64,000 nucleotides of DNA, taken from assembly GCF_038051945.1 (NCBI RefSeq), contig NZ_CP150302.1, positions 744,001 through 808,000 of the forward strand, written 5' to 3'. Shown here in pieces: positions 16,739 to 24,374 of the stretch. The translations under genes and the position numbers were made by a program. The stretch's first letter is position 1. Each line of letters begins with the position of its first letter. The notes under the pieces were generated by a model. That model was not told the DNA's origin and made no database searches. It saw nothing but the letters and a program-made list of their open reading frames with translations. This DNA comes from Paenibacillus sp. FSL H3-0469. GTDB taxonomy: Bacteria; Bacillota; Bacilli; Paenibacillales; Paenibacillaceae.

Positions 16739-18601
16739 ATGAGAGAATTGAAAGGCAAACAGGTCATTCTTCAAGATCATGATTTAAAACGCAGGGAAGA
16801 GGCCAACCGCCGGTATCTGATGAAACTGACAAATGACAATCTCTTGTTCAACTATAAAGTAGAAGCAGGAAGATATGACGGCAGGGATATTCCAGCGGAT
16901 GCACACGGGGGGTGGGAGACGCCTGTCTGCCAGATCCGCGGACATTTCCTGGGACACTGGCTGTCTGCGGCAGCGATCCGGTATCATGAGACCGGGGATC
17001 TGGAAATCAAGGTGAAGGCTGACCTTATCCTGGACGAGCTGGCAGAATGCCAGAAGGACAACGGCGGACAATGGGCTGCACCGATTCCCGAGAAATATCT
17101 GCACTGGGTAGCTCAAGGCAAGGCAATTTGGGCGCCGCAATATAACATTCATAAGTTATTCATGGGACTTGTGGACATGCACCAGTTCACTAGCAGCGGC
17201 AAGGCGCTTGACATCGCCAATCGTTTTGCCGACTGGTTCGTCGACTGGAGCAGTACCTTCACCAGAGAGAAGTTCGATGACATCCTGGATATGGAGACAG
17301 GCGGTATGCTGGAGGCTTGGGCGGACCTGCTTCAGATTACAGGAGATACCAAGTATACGACCTTGCTTGAACGTTATTACCGCAGCAGATTGTTCCGTCC
17401 GTTATTGGAAAATAAGGACCCGCTGACTAACATGCATGCCAACACGACCATTCCTGAAGTACTTGGCTGTGCCAGAGCTTACGAGGTCACCGACGAGCAA
17501 CGCTGGATGGATATCGTTACGGCCTACTGGAAATGTGCGGTCACTGAGCGGGGAATGCTGGCTACCGGCGGCAATACAGCGGGTGAAGTGTGGATGCCGA
17601 AGATGAAGATGAAGGCCCGTCTTGGAGACAAGAATCAGGAGCATTGTACCGTGTATAACATGATTCGTCTGGCTGAGTTCCTGTTCCGGCACACCTCGAA
17701 TCCGGCTTACGCGCAGTATATCGAATATAATATGTACAACGGGATTATGGCGCAAGCTTATTACCAGGAGTATCATCTGACCGGCAATAAGCACAGCGAC
17801 CCCGCAACCGGACTGCTCACCTACTTCTTGCCGATGAAGGCCGGGCTGCGTAAGGATTGGAGTACGGAGACGGATAGTTTCTTCTGCTGCCACGGAACGA
17901 TGGTCCAGGCCAATGCGGCGCTGAACAGAGGCATCTATTATCAGGAGCAGGACGACCTTTATGTCTGCCAGTATTTCCGTTCGGAGCTGACCACCGAGAT
18001 CCACGGAGAGAGCGTGCGGATTCAGCAATCCCAGGACCATATGAGCGGAAGCATGCTGAACTCCTCGAACACGGCAGGACAGCAGGAATTGAATGAGATT
18101 ACTGCACTTCATGAGAACATGCCGGATTACAGAAAATATGACTTCACCGTTCATACCGGCTCTGCCAGCGAGTTTGCCGTCCATCTGCGGATTCCAGACT
18201 GGATCATGTCAGAAGCTGTGATCTATGTGAACGGCGAGCTGCACGGGAAGTCTGCGGATCACTCCGCCTTCTATACAATACTGCGGAACTGGCAGGACGG
18301 CGACCGGATCAGCATCATTCTGCCCGTAGGCATCCGCTTCATTCCTCTGCCCGACGATGAGCAGACCGGCGCGTTCCGCTATGGCCCGGAAGTGCTGGCC
18401 GGTATTACGGAGAATGAGCGGATTCTATACACTCCGTTAGCCGATGCAGCCGGTGAGATTATCATGGAGAACGAGCGGGAGTGGGGGAGCTGGCGTTACT
18501 TCTTCAAGACCACCCGTCAGGACCCGGGCATCCAGCTCAGAAGAATCCGTGATATCGGGTATGAGCCTTATCAGGTGTATTTCCCGGTGCGAAACGAATA
18601 G
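16739..18601 (+). CDS. GH127 glycoside hydrolase (beta-L-arabinofuranosidase-like)
   Basis: Start ATG 16739 has GAAGGAG nine bases upstream; an upstream in-frame GTG at 16703 lacks one. The 620-residue protein is an (alpha/alpha)6-barrel enzyme of the former DUF1680 family. The zinc-thiolate active site is visible: Glu283 (GEVW), Cys303 (EHCTVYNM) and Cys383-Cys384 (FFCCHGT), spaced as in characterised GH127 enzymes, where the first Cys is the nucleophile. There is no signal peptide, so it acts inside the cell. It stands alone between a promoter and a terminator. Exact sugar specificity is unproven. Confidence 0.92.
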   Translation: MRELKGKQVILQDHDLKRREEANRRYLMKLTNDNLLFNYKVEAGRYDGRDIPADAHGGWETPVCQIRGHFLGHWLSAAAIRYHETGDLEIKVKADLILDELAECQKDNGGQWAAPIPEKYLHWVAQGKAIWAPQYNIHKLFMGLVDMHQFTSSGKALDIANRFADWFVDWSSTFTREKFDDILDMETGGMLEAWADLLQITGDTKYTTLLERYYRSRLFRPLLENKDPLTNMHANTTIPEVLGCARAYEVTDEQRWMDIVTAYWKCAVTERGMLATGGNTAGEVWMPKMKMKARLGDKNQEHCTVYNMIRLAEFLFRHTSNPAYAQYIEYNMYNGIMAQAYYQEYHLTGNKHSDPATGLLTYFLPMKAGLRKDWSTETDSFFCCHGTMVQANAALNRGIYYQEQDDLYVCQYFRSELTTEIHGESVRIQQSQDHMSGSMLNSSNTAGQQELNEITALHENMPDYRKYDFTVHTGSASEFAVHLRIPDWIMSEAVIYVNGELHGKSADHSAFYTILRNWQDGDRISIILPVGIRFIPLPDDEQTGAFRYGPEVLAGITENERILYTPLADAAGEIIMENEREWGSWRYFFKTTRQDPGIQLRRIRDIGYEPYQVYFPVRNE

Positions 18602-18613
18602 AGGTTAAAACGG

Positions 18614-18643
18614 CCACCTGCATCCTTGCAGGTGGTTATTTTA
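18614..18643 (+). terminator. terminator after the GH127 gene
   Basis: CCACCTGCA and TGCAGGTGG form a perfect nine-pair stem with a four-base loop, followed by TTATTTTA. Confidence 0.85.
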
Positions 18644-18658
18644 TGCGCAAATATATTT

Positions 18659-18711
18659 TTAAACGATCGGTCGTTAAATTATTGACAGGTCATTAGACTA
18701 TTCCTTATAAT
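18659..18711 (+). promoter_or_regulatory. promoter and probable TetR operator
   Basis: TTGACA (18682-18687) and TATAAT (18706-18711) with an 18-bp spacer form a near-consensus promoter. Just upstream, AACGATCGGTCGTT (18662-18675) has inverted arms AACGA/TCGTT, a typical TetR-family operator shape, so autoregulation by the next gene is likely. Confidence 0.75.
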
Positions 18712-18744
18712 GACATTAATTCAATCGAAGGGAGCCTGAGCGTT

Positions 18745-19338
18745 ATCAAGAAAAAAGAGATTACATCCAGTTACATCATCCAGGCCGCATTTGAGCTTTT
18801 TGCTGAGTGTGGCATAGAGAAAACGAGTTTGGGCTTGATTGCCAAAAAAGTGGGAATCACCAAATCCTCTATTTATTATCATTTTGCGACGAAAGAAGAG
18901 CTGATCAGCCGGACCTTTGAGCATATTTTCCGGGACCATCATTTTACGGCGTACTTTGACACCGAATCCGCGAATAAAGACAATTTTGCAGAAATCCTAA
19001 TCAACGGTGGTTTAAACATGCTGCCTAGCGGCGAAGAAGAATATCGTTCCACTTTAAGGGTGCTCAGTGAGTTTGCGATGCTGGCTGAGCGGGATGAACA
19101 ATTTAGAGCTCCATTCCTGAGCATCCAACAAGATTTTGTAACCGGTTTTGAGCAACTTCTGGCGAAGGGCGCTGAATTGGATCTTATTGCTTCTTTAACC
19201 ATCGGGGTTAACGCAGCCATACTTGCCCTGCTTATAGATAATTTATCCAGATGTAAGATGATGAAGATGGACCTCGAGTATCAGATGATTTGGGAAGAGG
19301 CTGTCCGAAAAATAATTCTTCGTGAAGATAACCAGTAA
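18745..19338 (+). CDS. TetR/AcrR family regulator with non-canonical start
   Basis: The TetR DNA-binding domain is complete in this frame (SYIIQAAFELFAECG, then SLGLIAKKVGITKSSIYYHF). No ATG, GTG or TTG precedes it: the only one is TTG 18829, which would delete half the domain. The frame is open from 18697. The ribosome site GAAGGGAG (18727-18734) is ten bases from ATC 18745; CTG 18736 is too close. Translation from ATC is therefore the best guess and gives 197 residues. The next gene (SDR) starts 20 bases downstream, forming a repressor-reductase operon. Confidence 0.75.
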   Translation: MKKKEITSSYIIQAAFELFAECGIEKTSLGLIAKKVGITKSSIYYHFATKEELISRTFEHIFRDHHFTAYFDTESANKDNFAEILINGGLNMLPSGEEEYRSTLRVLSEFAMLAERDEQFRAPFLSIQQDFVTGFEQLLAKGAELDLIASLTIGVNAAILALLIDNLSRCKMMKMDLEYQMIWEEAVRKIILREDNQ

Positions 19339-19358
19339 CTTACAGGGGGCAGATACAC

Positions 19359-20111
19359 TTGAAACATATTATTATTACAGGAACATCCAGAGGAATCGGC
19401 GAATCCCTCGCTAATCAATTAATCAACCCGGCCCATCATCTGATATGCATATCCAGAACGGCTAACGAAGGACTTCTGGCGCGTGCGAAGGAACTGGATT
19501 GTCACCTGGATTATTTCAATTATGATTTAACGGATATCCGTGGTATCGAGCAGCTTTGTGAAGAAATATTCAGCAGAATTGAGCTTCGTTCAAACGATGA
19601 AGCCGTCTATCTGATCAATAATGCCGCTATGCTGACTCCTGTAAGCCCGATTGATCAGTTAGAGACAGAGCAAATCATAGAGAACCTCCACTTGAATCTG
19701 TTAGCACCGATGGTGATTACCTCCAACTTTTTACGGCTTACTAAGCATATGAATGTGGATAAAAGAATCCTGAATATTTCCTCAGCTTCTGCAAAGTACA
19801 TACTACCCTCACAGAGCGCCTACAGTACTGCGAAAGCGGGTTTAGACTCTTTTACCAAATGTATAGACATAGAACAGAAGCTGGCTACCTATCCGGTAAA
19901 AGCAGCAGCAGTGTATCCCGGTATGATCGACACAAGCTTGCAATCGGAAATACGGTCCGTTCCTGCTGATCTGTTCCCCTATGTTAATGAATTCATTCAG
20001 CTATCAGAGGAAGGGAGACTGCAATCGCCGGAATACACAGCATCTAAATTAATTGAGATTCTTGTCAGTGAAGAGTTCGGAAAGAATGTTATTATTGAAA
20101 CCATAGATTAA
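19359..20111 (+). CDS. short-chain dehydrogenase, YueD/benzil-reductase-like
   Basis: NAD(P)-dependent SDR of 250 residues. It starts at TTG 19359 with AGGGGGC upstream. Seen motifs: the cofactor loop TGTSRGIGE, the NNAA motif (INNAAML), the catalytic Ser in ISSASAKY and the Tyr-Lys pair in YSTAKAG. The overall pattern resembles B. subtilis YueD, the (S)-benzoin-forming benzil reductase. It lies directly after the TetR gene and its stop overlaps the next start, so all three are probably one operon under TetR control. Natural substrate unknown. Confidence 0.9.
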   Translation: MKHIIITGTSRGIGESLANQLINPAHHLICISRTANEGLLARAKELDCHLDYFNYDLTDIRGIEQLCEEIFSRIELRSNDEAVYLINNAAMLTPVSPIDQLETEQIIENLHLNLLAPMVITSNFLRLTKHMNVDKRILNISSASAKYILPSQSAYSTAKAGLDSFTKCIDIEQKLATYPVKAAAVYPGMIDTSLQSEIRSVPADLFPYVNEFIQLSEEGRLQSPEYTASKLIEILVSEEFGKNVIIETID

Positions 20112-21112
20112 TGTTGAGAGAGGTGATGAGCATCAGTCCCTCCAGAAAAGTAAGCAGCTTCAGCCAGCTTGACGATTTCATGCGATCCGGCGGGTATATG
20201 GAAATCCCGGAGAATCGTGTACGGACGCTTCAGGAGCTTATACTTGACTGTCAAGCCAGCTACAGAAGTGAGCACGGCCTCAGCTTGGAATTTGAGTTCC
20301 GGCAATGCAGTTTAACTTTAATCTGCACTACTAAAGGCTATTTCGGTTCGCAGCTTGACTTCAACCGCAGAGGACGGAAAGTTACGGGGGTTGACATGCA
20401 CCTGTGGCAGAACTTCCCGAAATACCTGGCAGAGCTGGGGCTGACCACCGTCAACTGCACGCAGACCAGCAGGAGTATTAGAGCGCAGTTAAGCAACGGA
20501 TTGACGGTCATTTTCAAACACTCTGCGGAACATAACGATTATCTGCTAGATCGGATCAGTAGCCGTTATAGCAATCAGAGACAACTGAACCGCATCATCG
20601 CTGAGCCAATGATCCTGAAGATGGAGAGCATGGGCTGTACGGTCAGCGAATACCTGAAGCAAGGCGGATTCTTCAAGCTGCCGGGGCAGAAGGAACACCC
20701 GTTCACGGAACTGCTCACGCTGTGCACCACCAAAGAAAGCCACAGCAGTATCACGGGCACTATATTGGGATTTCAGTTTAAGTGTTGGCTGCTGGAGATT
20801 TTTTATGATGAGGAGTTGCAGTTGACAGGCGAGAATATGAAATTCATCGGGGAACACGAAGGGGATGCGAAAGAGGAAGGGCAGCAGGATAACGAATTCC
20901 GCACGTGGGGGGATTTCCAGACGTTTGCCCGGCATAACGGCATTCAGATCATAGAGCAATGCCGCAGCCTCGATGTCATGATCGTGTTCCTGGATACGGG
21001 GGCCAACGTACATTTTAATTATTCCGAAGAGCTCGGGGATTATGTTGTCACTGTGTTAGAGGGTGACGGAGCGCGCTTACGCGACAGCTATAGGAGAGTC
21101 TATAAGGATTAA
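20111..21112 (+). CDS. protein of unknown function
   Basis: A 333-residue soluble protein. ATG 20111 overlaps the SDR stop (TAATG) and suggests coupled translation; ATG 20126 is an alternative. No family is recognised. Two halves appear related: each has a short helix with GGYMEIP or GGFFKLP, a phrase ending in LILDCQ or LLTLCTT, and a following beta stretch (SLTLICTTKGYFGSQ; HSSITGTILGFQF), which suggests an internal duplication. A third partial copy may lie near 255-310 (FQTFARHNGIQI). It has no signal or membrane segment. Confidence 0.75.
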   Translation: MLREVMSISPSRKVSSFSQLDDFMRSGGYMEIPENRVRTLQELILDCQASYRSEHGLSLEFEFRQCSLTLICTTKGYFGSQLDFNRRGRKVTGVDMHLWQNFPKYLAELGLTTVNCTQTSRSIRAQLSNGLTVIFKHSAEHNDYLLDRISSRYSNQRQLNRIIAEPMILKMESMGCTVSEYLKQGGFFKLPGQKEHPFTELLTLCTTKESHSSITGTILGFQFKCWLLEIFYDEELQLTGENMKFIGEHEGDAKEEGQQDNEFRTWGDFQTFARHNGIQIIEQCRSLDVMIVFLDTGANVHFNYSEELGDYVVTVLEGDGARLRDSYRRVYKD

Positions 21113-21138
21113 TGCGTTGTATTGATAAAAGGTAAGTG

Positions 21139-21177
21139 GAAACGGCTTTGCCGTCCTTTTAAGGACGGTACCGTTTC
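21139..21177 (+). repeat. nested inverted repeat (extragenic hairpin)
   Basis: Outer arms GAAACGG (21139-21145) and CCGTTTC (21171-21177) enclose inner arms CCGTCCTT and AAGGACGG. There is no T-run after it. It looks like an extragenic palindromic repeat lying between the gene and its terminator. Confidence 0.65.
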
Positions 21178-21235
21178 AGCGAGAAATAGAAGGATAATTT
21201 ATCATGTGAAACATATAAATTCTTATATTTTAAAG

Positions 21236-21278
21236 AAAAACCACCGTTGAAGGGCAATCCCTTATCCGGTGGTTTTTT
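21236..21278. terminator. bidirectional terminator between convergent genes
   Basis: AAAAACCACCG (21236-21246) pairs with CGGTGGTTTTT (21267-21277), with T-runs on both strands. It serves the unknown gene on the plus strand and the small HTH gene on the minus strand. Confidence 0.85.
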
Positions 21279-21296
21279 GCAGACTGCCATGGAAAT

Positions 21297-21533
21297 TCAA
21301 TTGCCATTTTTTTGCGCATCTGCACGTTGATTTGAGTATTTCCATTCATCTACTTCACGGGGATCAACGCCAAACAAATGACTGATTAGAAGCGCCAATG
21401 TAACATTCGGGAGGACCACACCGTACTCAATATTCTGGTAGTTGCGCAAGGTGCATTTCATGGTGTCATTAATCTGATGTACGATGGATTCTTGGGTATA
21501 CCCTGCGGCTTTACGTGCATCCTTTATCCTCAA
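21297..21533 (-). CDS. small XRE-family helix-turn-helix protein
   Basis: A 78-residue Cro/CI-type DNA-binding protein: IKDARKAAGYTQESIVHQIN, a turn, then TLRNYQNIEYGVVLPNVTLALLISHLFGVDPREVDEW. The start is TTG at 21533 with GGGAG about ten bases upstream. It is a lone HTH domain without an effector domain. It diverges from the AloR-like regulator gene and shares its 200-bp control region, so cross-regulation is possible but not shown. Confidence 0.85.
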   Translation of the reverse strand: MRIKDARKAAGYTQESIVHQINDTMKCTLRNYQNIEYGVVLPNVTLALLISHLFGVDPREVDEWKYSNQRADAQKNGN

Positions 21534-21615
21534 AATGCAATATCTCCCTCAACTTTTCGGTATGTTTTTATGATAGGGGAGGAGACCTGTTAATTTAACG
21601 CTTTATAATACACGA

Positions 21616-21649
21616 AATATATTGCGTATATTGTTTTTAGGTATATAAT
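21616..21649 (+). promoter_or_regulatory. promoter of the AloR-like gene with inverted repeat
   Basis: TTGCGT (21622-21627) and TATAAT (21644-21649) are spaced by 16 bp. AATATA-TTGCG-TATATT (21616-21632) is an inverted repeat across the -35 box, a possible site for the divergent XRE protein or the downstream regulator. Confidence 0.5.
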
Positions 21650-21768
21650 AATAGATGTAAACGGATGAAATAGTAAAATATCCCTTTATACTGACCGCCG
21701 TTGATTCAGCCTTAGTATCAACTATACGTATGCTTTTAATCCTATTTTATGGAAGGAGGTATATTGGT

Positions 21769-23178
21769 TTGGGATCGGTAAATTCTATCCGCGAAGAACT
21801 GCTCGCGTATATGAATAGCAATCAAATGATACATTCCCATTTTGCGGAGCTATCGGGCCTCAATTCAGGTACGCTCAGCCGGATCTTAAAAGGTAAACAT
21901 CCAATCTCCATGGCACAGCTTGCGGCGATTACTGCTGGAATGAAGCTGCCGGAGGACTATTTTTTTGAAGACTACATAGAGGAATGCTTTTCTTTTGTAG
22001 TCTCCATGCGGCGGATACGGCCCTTTATTTTCCGCTCAGCTGAATTAGATCGTCTGGATTGCCTTGAACAGGTTGTGAACCGTCTGCTGGAGGATTTGTC
22101 TTATGCCTCTTTACTGTTTGAATTCGCTGAACTTTTGAATAGAGACAATAAACACCAAGCTGCAAAGATTCTGTATCGGGGTGTGAGCGAAGCCGAGAAG
22201 TACCAGCATTCCGAACGGTTAGCGTTATGCCAGTACCGGATATTTCGGATTGAAATAGAAGAACAGCACGATCTGGAGGAGAAATTACGCGCAGCTGCTC
22301 AATTTGAGTTGTACGTAAACCGCTTAGACGCAGCCGATCAGCTCGATGCAATGCAACAGCTTATGCATATTTATGGTCTGGTACACAAGTGGAAGAGAGT
22401 GGACGAACTCGCTAAGGAAATGCACCGGGTTGCATCCGCTCAATATGAACTGGAAAACCGCCGTACAGACACTATAGAAGAAGGGTTGAAGCGTCCTGAG
22501 CGTCCTTTCTACTATTATATCCTGTATGCATACTTAGGCAGAGCTACAGCCAGCGAAGCGTGCGGTGATTTCGGGCGGGCCTTATCCTTTGTACAGCTGT
22601 ATGCAAATGCCGGGCGCTGGGTACAGGAGAACGATGATCAGTCCCGGCAGATCATTGCACAATTTACGGAATGGGCCGTTGCGAACACCTATCTGTACCG
22701 GTTAATGTCCGGAGAATTGGAAGTAATACATGAGTATGCAGACTTTATAGCGCTTCAAGAGAATGAAATATTTGTGGCAGTGCGTTATATCGTTCAAGCG
22801 GCGAATGTATTCAAGCTTAATGTCGACAGCATCTTAGAGAGGTTCGCGCCATACATACACTATCCATCCAACAAGACAGAGTCCGGCGGTTACAAGCAGG
22901 CCATTCTGCAAGAGAGCTATGCGCAATTCCTCATCGAGCTGGCCATCTATCTTTTCAATCACAACAAGAGTAAGGAGCAGGCATTGAACACTATATTGAA
23001 TGGCTTGGAAATATCTATTGCCATGAACAGCAGCCGAAATATGCTTGCTTGTATGACACTTTTTGAGGAATATAGGGATTTCGCAGATCAGGAACTGCAG
23101 GAAAGGTTCAAAAATCTATCAAGTGAGGTGTATCAGCTCCATGCGAAAAAAGATCTTATTCATCTTGACGCTCTGTAG
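21769..23178 (+). CDS. XRE/TPR quorum-sensing regulator (AloR-like)
   Basis: The N-terminal XRE HTH (about residues 4-65: SIREELLAYMNSN, then FAELSGLNSGTLSRILKGKH) is followed by about 400 helical residues with TPR-like repeats. This is the RRNPP layout (Rap, PlcR, NprR) and most like the AloR regulators of Paenibacillus. TTG 21769 is chosen because AAGGAGG lies nine bases upstream; ATG 21730 would place that site inside the gene. The product is 469 residues. Its last 38 bases overlap a small gene for a secreted peptide, the usual position of the cognate signal. The peptide would be imported and would switch DNA binding. Confidence 0.88.
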   Translation: MGSVNSIREELLAYMNSNQMIHSHFAELSGLNSGTLSRILKGKHPISMAQLAAITAGMKLPEDYFFEDYIEECFSFVVSMRRIRPFIFRSAELDRLDCLEQVVNRLLEDLSYASLLFEFAELLNRDNKHQAAKILYRGVSEAEKYQHSERLALCQYRIFRIEIEEQHDLEEKLRAAAQFELYVNRLDAADQLDAMQQLMHIYGLVHKWKRVDELAKEMHRVASAQYELENRRTDTIEEGLKRPERPFYYYILYAYLGRATASEACGDFGRALSFVQLYANAGRWVQENDDQSRQIIAQFTEWAVANTYLYRLMSGELEVIHEYADFIALQENEIFVAVRYIVQAANVFKLNVDSILERFAPYIHYPSNKTESGGYKQAILQESYAQFLIELAIYLFNHNKSKEQALNTILNGLEISIAMNSSRNMLACMTLFEEYRDFADQELQERFKNLSSEVYQLHAKKDLIHLDAL

Positions 23179-23245
23179 TGTTTCGATTGTTATTTCGACG
23201 ACGTTAACCTTGGTGACTACGATGGGACATGGCTGGGGAACTTAA
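23141..23245 (+). CDS. secreted signal propeptide (AloP/Phr-like)
   Basis: A 34-residue ORF in a different frame starts inside the regulator gene, with a GAGGTG-type ribosome site upstream. The peptide is basic at the start (MRKK), then hydrophobic (ILFILTLCSVSIVISTTLTL), and ends VTTMGHGWGT. This is a Sec signal followed by a short hydrophilic tail, as in Phr, PapR and AloP precursors. The GHGWGT ending resembles, from memory, an SHGRGG-type peptide described for an AloP. The exact processing site is unknown. A terminator follows 20 bases after the stop. Confidence 0.82.
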   Translation: MRKKILFILTLCSVSIVISTTLTLVTTMGHGWGT

Positions 23246-23265
23246 TCATTTTCACAAAAATATAC

Positions 23266-23300
23266 AAGGGTGCTCCTGACATCTCGGGGGCGCCTTTTTT
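23266..23300 (+). terminator. terminator after the regulator-peptide pair
   Basis: An imperfect stem (AAGGGTGCTCC with GGGGGCGCCTT) is followed by six T residues. Confidence 0.6.
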
Positions 23301-23440
23301 ATATGTTCCGGGGTCCCCGCAAAGTATCTGATTCTACATCGGGGCAAGCTCCACTTTGTGGGGTTGTTTTATATGTTCCGGGGTCCCCGCAAAGTATCTG
23401 ATTGACCATCGAAGCTAAAACCTCACTTTGTGGGGTTATT
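23297..23440 (+). repeat. 70-bp tandem duplication with terminator-like hairpins
   Basis: Two copies begin at 23297 and 23367 and are identical over 37 bp. Each holds CCCCGCAAAGT and, later, ACTTTGTGGGG, which pair with one G-U (23315-23325 with 23353-23363; 23385-23395 with 23425-23435). Each stem is followed by a T-rich stretch. The loops differ. They may act as serial terminators between the peptide gene and the Spo0E-like gene. Confidence 0.85.
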
Positions 23441-23509
23441 TGTGCAATCAAATAGATATCCTATTATCTGTCATAAAAGCCTAAGATAGCATAAAGGGAG
23501 GTTTCTATA

Positions 23510-23722
23510 GTGAACAGAAATATGCTCGTGCAGGTCCGTATTGAACGCGCCCGGAACCGGCTTCATATTCTGGCGGAGAAACATCATGATCTTCAGCATC
23601 CTGCGGTCCTTAAGCAATCCATGGTATTGGATGAATTGATTAACCAGTATAATATGAAGGGAGAGCAGCAGAGATTAATAGAGAGCAGGAAATCACTTGA
23701 GAACAAGCATACTTTATATTGA
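23510..23722 (+). CDS. Spo0E-like aspartyl-phosphate phosphatase
   Basis: A 70-residue helical-hairpin protein starting at GTG 23510 with GGGAGG eight bases upstream. It carries the Spo0E signature as SMVLDELINQY (family S-x-x-L-D-x-L-I). Members remove phosphate from Spo0A-P and delay sporulation. It overlaps the response-regulator gene by 26 bases, which ties its expression to the downstream two-component system. It may act on Spo0A or on that regulator; the sequence does not decide. Confidence 0.85.
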   Translation: MNRNMLVQVRIERARNRLHILAEKHHDLQHPAVLKQSMVLDELINQYNMKGEQQRLIESRKSLENKHTLY

Positions 23723-24374
23723 AGATAATGAGAAGATCGGCACTTGGGTAAAAGAGGAGCTGGAGCAGCGGGGATATTCGGTCCAGTGGCTGCTATCTGG
23801 TGAAGGTGCCGAGGCTGAGGTCACACAGGTTGATGTCGTTATTCTGGATATCATGTTACCAGGGTTAGATGGATTCACGATAGGCAAAAGGTTAAAAAAA
23901 GCGGCACCTGCCATCCCTGTACTGCTGTTGACCGCCCGGACCTCTGTCGACGATAAGGTGGAGGGCTTACAATTCGCGGATGACTATGTCACTAAGCCCT
24001 TCCATACCGATGAATTGGTGGCCAGGCTGGAGGTGCTAATCCGCCGGAGCGGCGGAGTCTCCCCGGACCGTATTACACTGGGCACTCATATTGAAGTGGA
24101 TATGAAGCTCCAGACTCTGTATGACAAGCGCACAGGAGAAGAGATTATATTGACAGGGAAGCAGCATCAGATCCTGATGTATTTCCTGCGCCATCCGAAT
24201 CAGGTTCTGCCGAAGGAACAGCTCTATGAAGCTGTCTGGGAGGAAGCCTATATTCCTGGCGACAAGACCTTACTGGTACATCTCCACCGGCTTCGGCAGA
24301 AGCTGGAGCGTGACCCGGAGACCCCGGAGATTATTGAGACGCTGAAGGGAATCGGCTACCGGGTGAAGCTATGA
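23697..24374 (+). CDS. OmpR-family response regulator
   Basis: A 225-residue protein starting at TTG 23697 inside the Spo0E-like gene. The receiver domain shows IEDN acidic residues, phospho-acceptor Asp51 (VVILDIMLPG), Thr in LLTARTS and Lys in DDYVTKPF. The winged helix lies at about 125-225 (LYEAVWEEAYIPGDKTLLVHLHRLRQKLE, GIGYRVKL). The usual GLxxGADDY is shortened by one residue to GLQFADDY. The kinase gene follows with a four-base ATGA overlap. It probably controls the ABC exporter downstream. Confidence 0.93.
   Translation: MRTSILYIEDNEKIGTWVKEELEQRGYSVQWLLSGEGAEAEVTQVDVVILDIMLPGLDGFTIGKRLKKAAPAIPVLLLTARTSVDDKVEGLQFADDYVTKPFHTDELVARLEVLIRRSGGVSPDRITLGTHIEVDMKLQTLYDKRTGEEIILTGKQHQILMYFLRHPNQVLPKEQLYEAVWEEAYIPGDKTLLVHLHRLRQKLERDPETPEIIETLKGIGYRVKL

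Noticed and set aside
17402..18184. 260-codon minus-strand frame
   Set aside because: Antisense to the GH127 catalytic region.
23297..23440. CRISPR or IS ends
   Set aside because: Only two copies, internally palindromic, without a transposase or target-site duplication.
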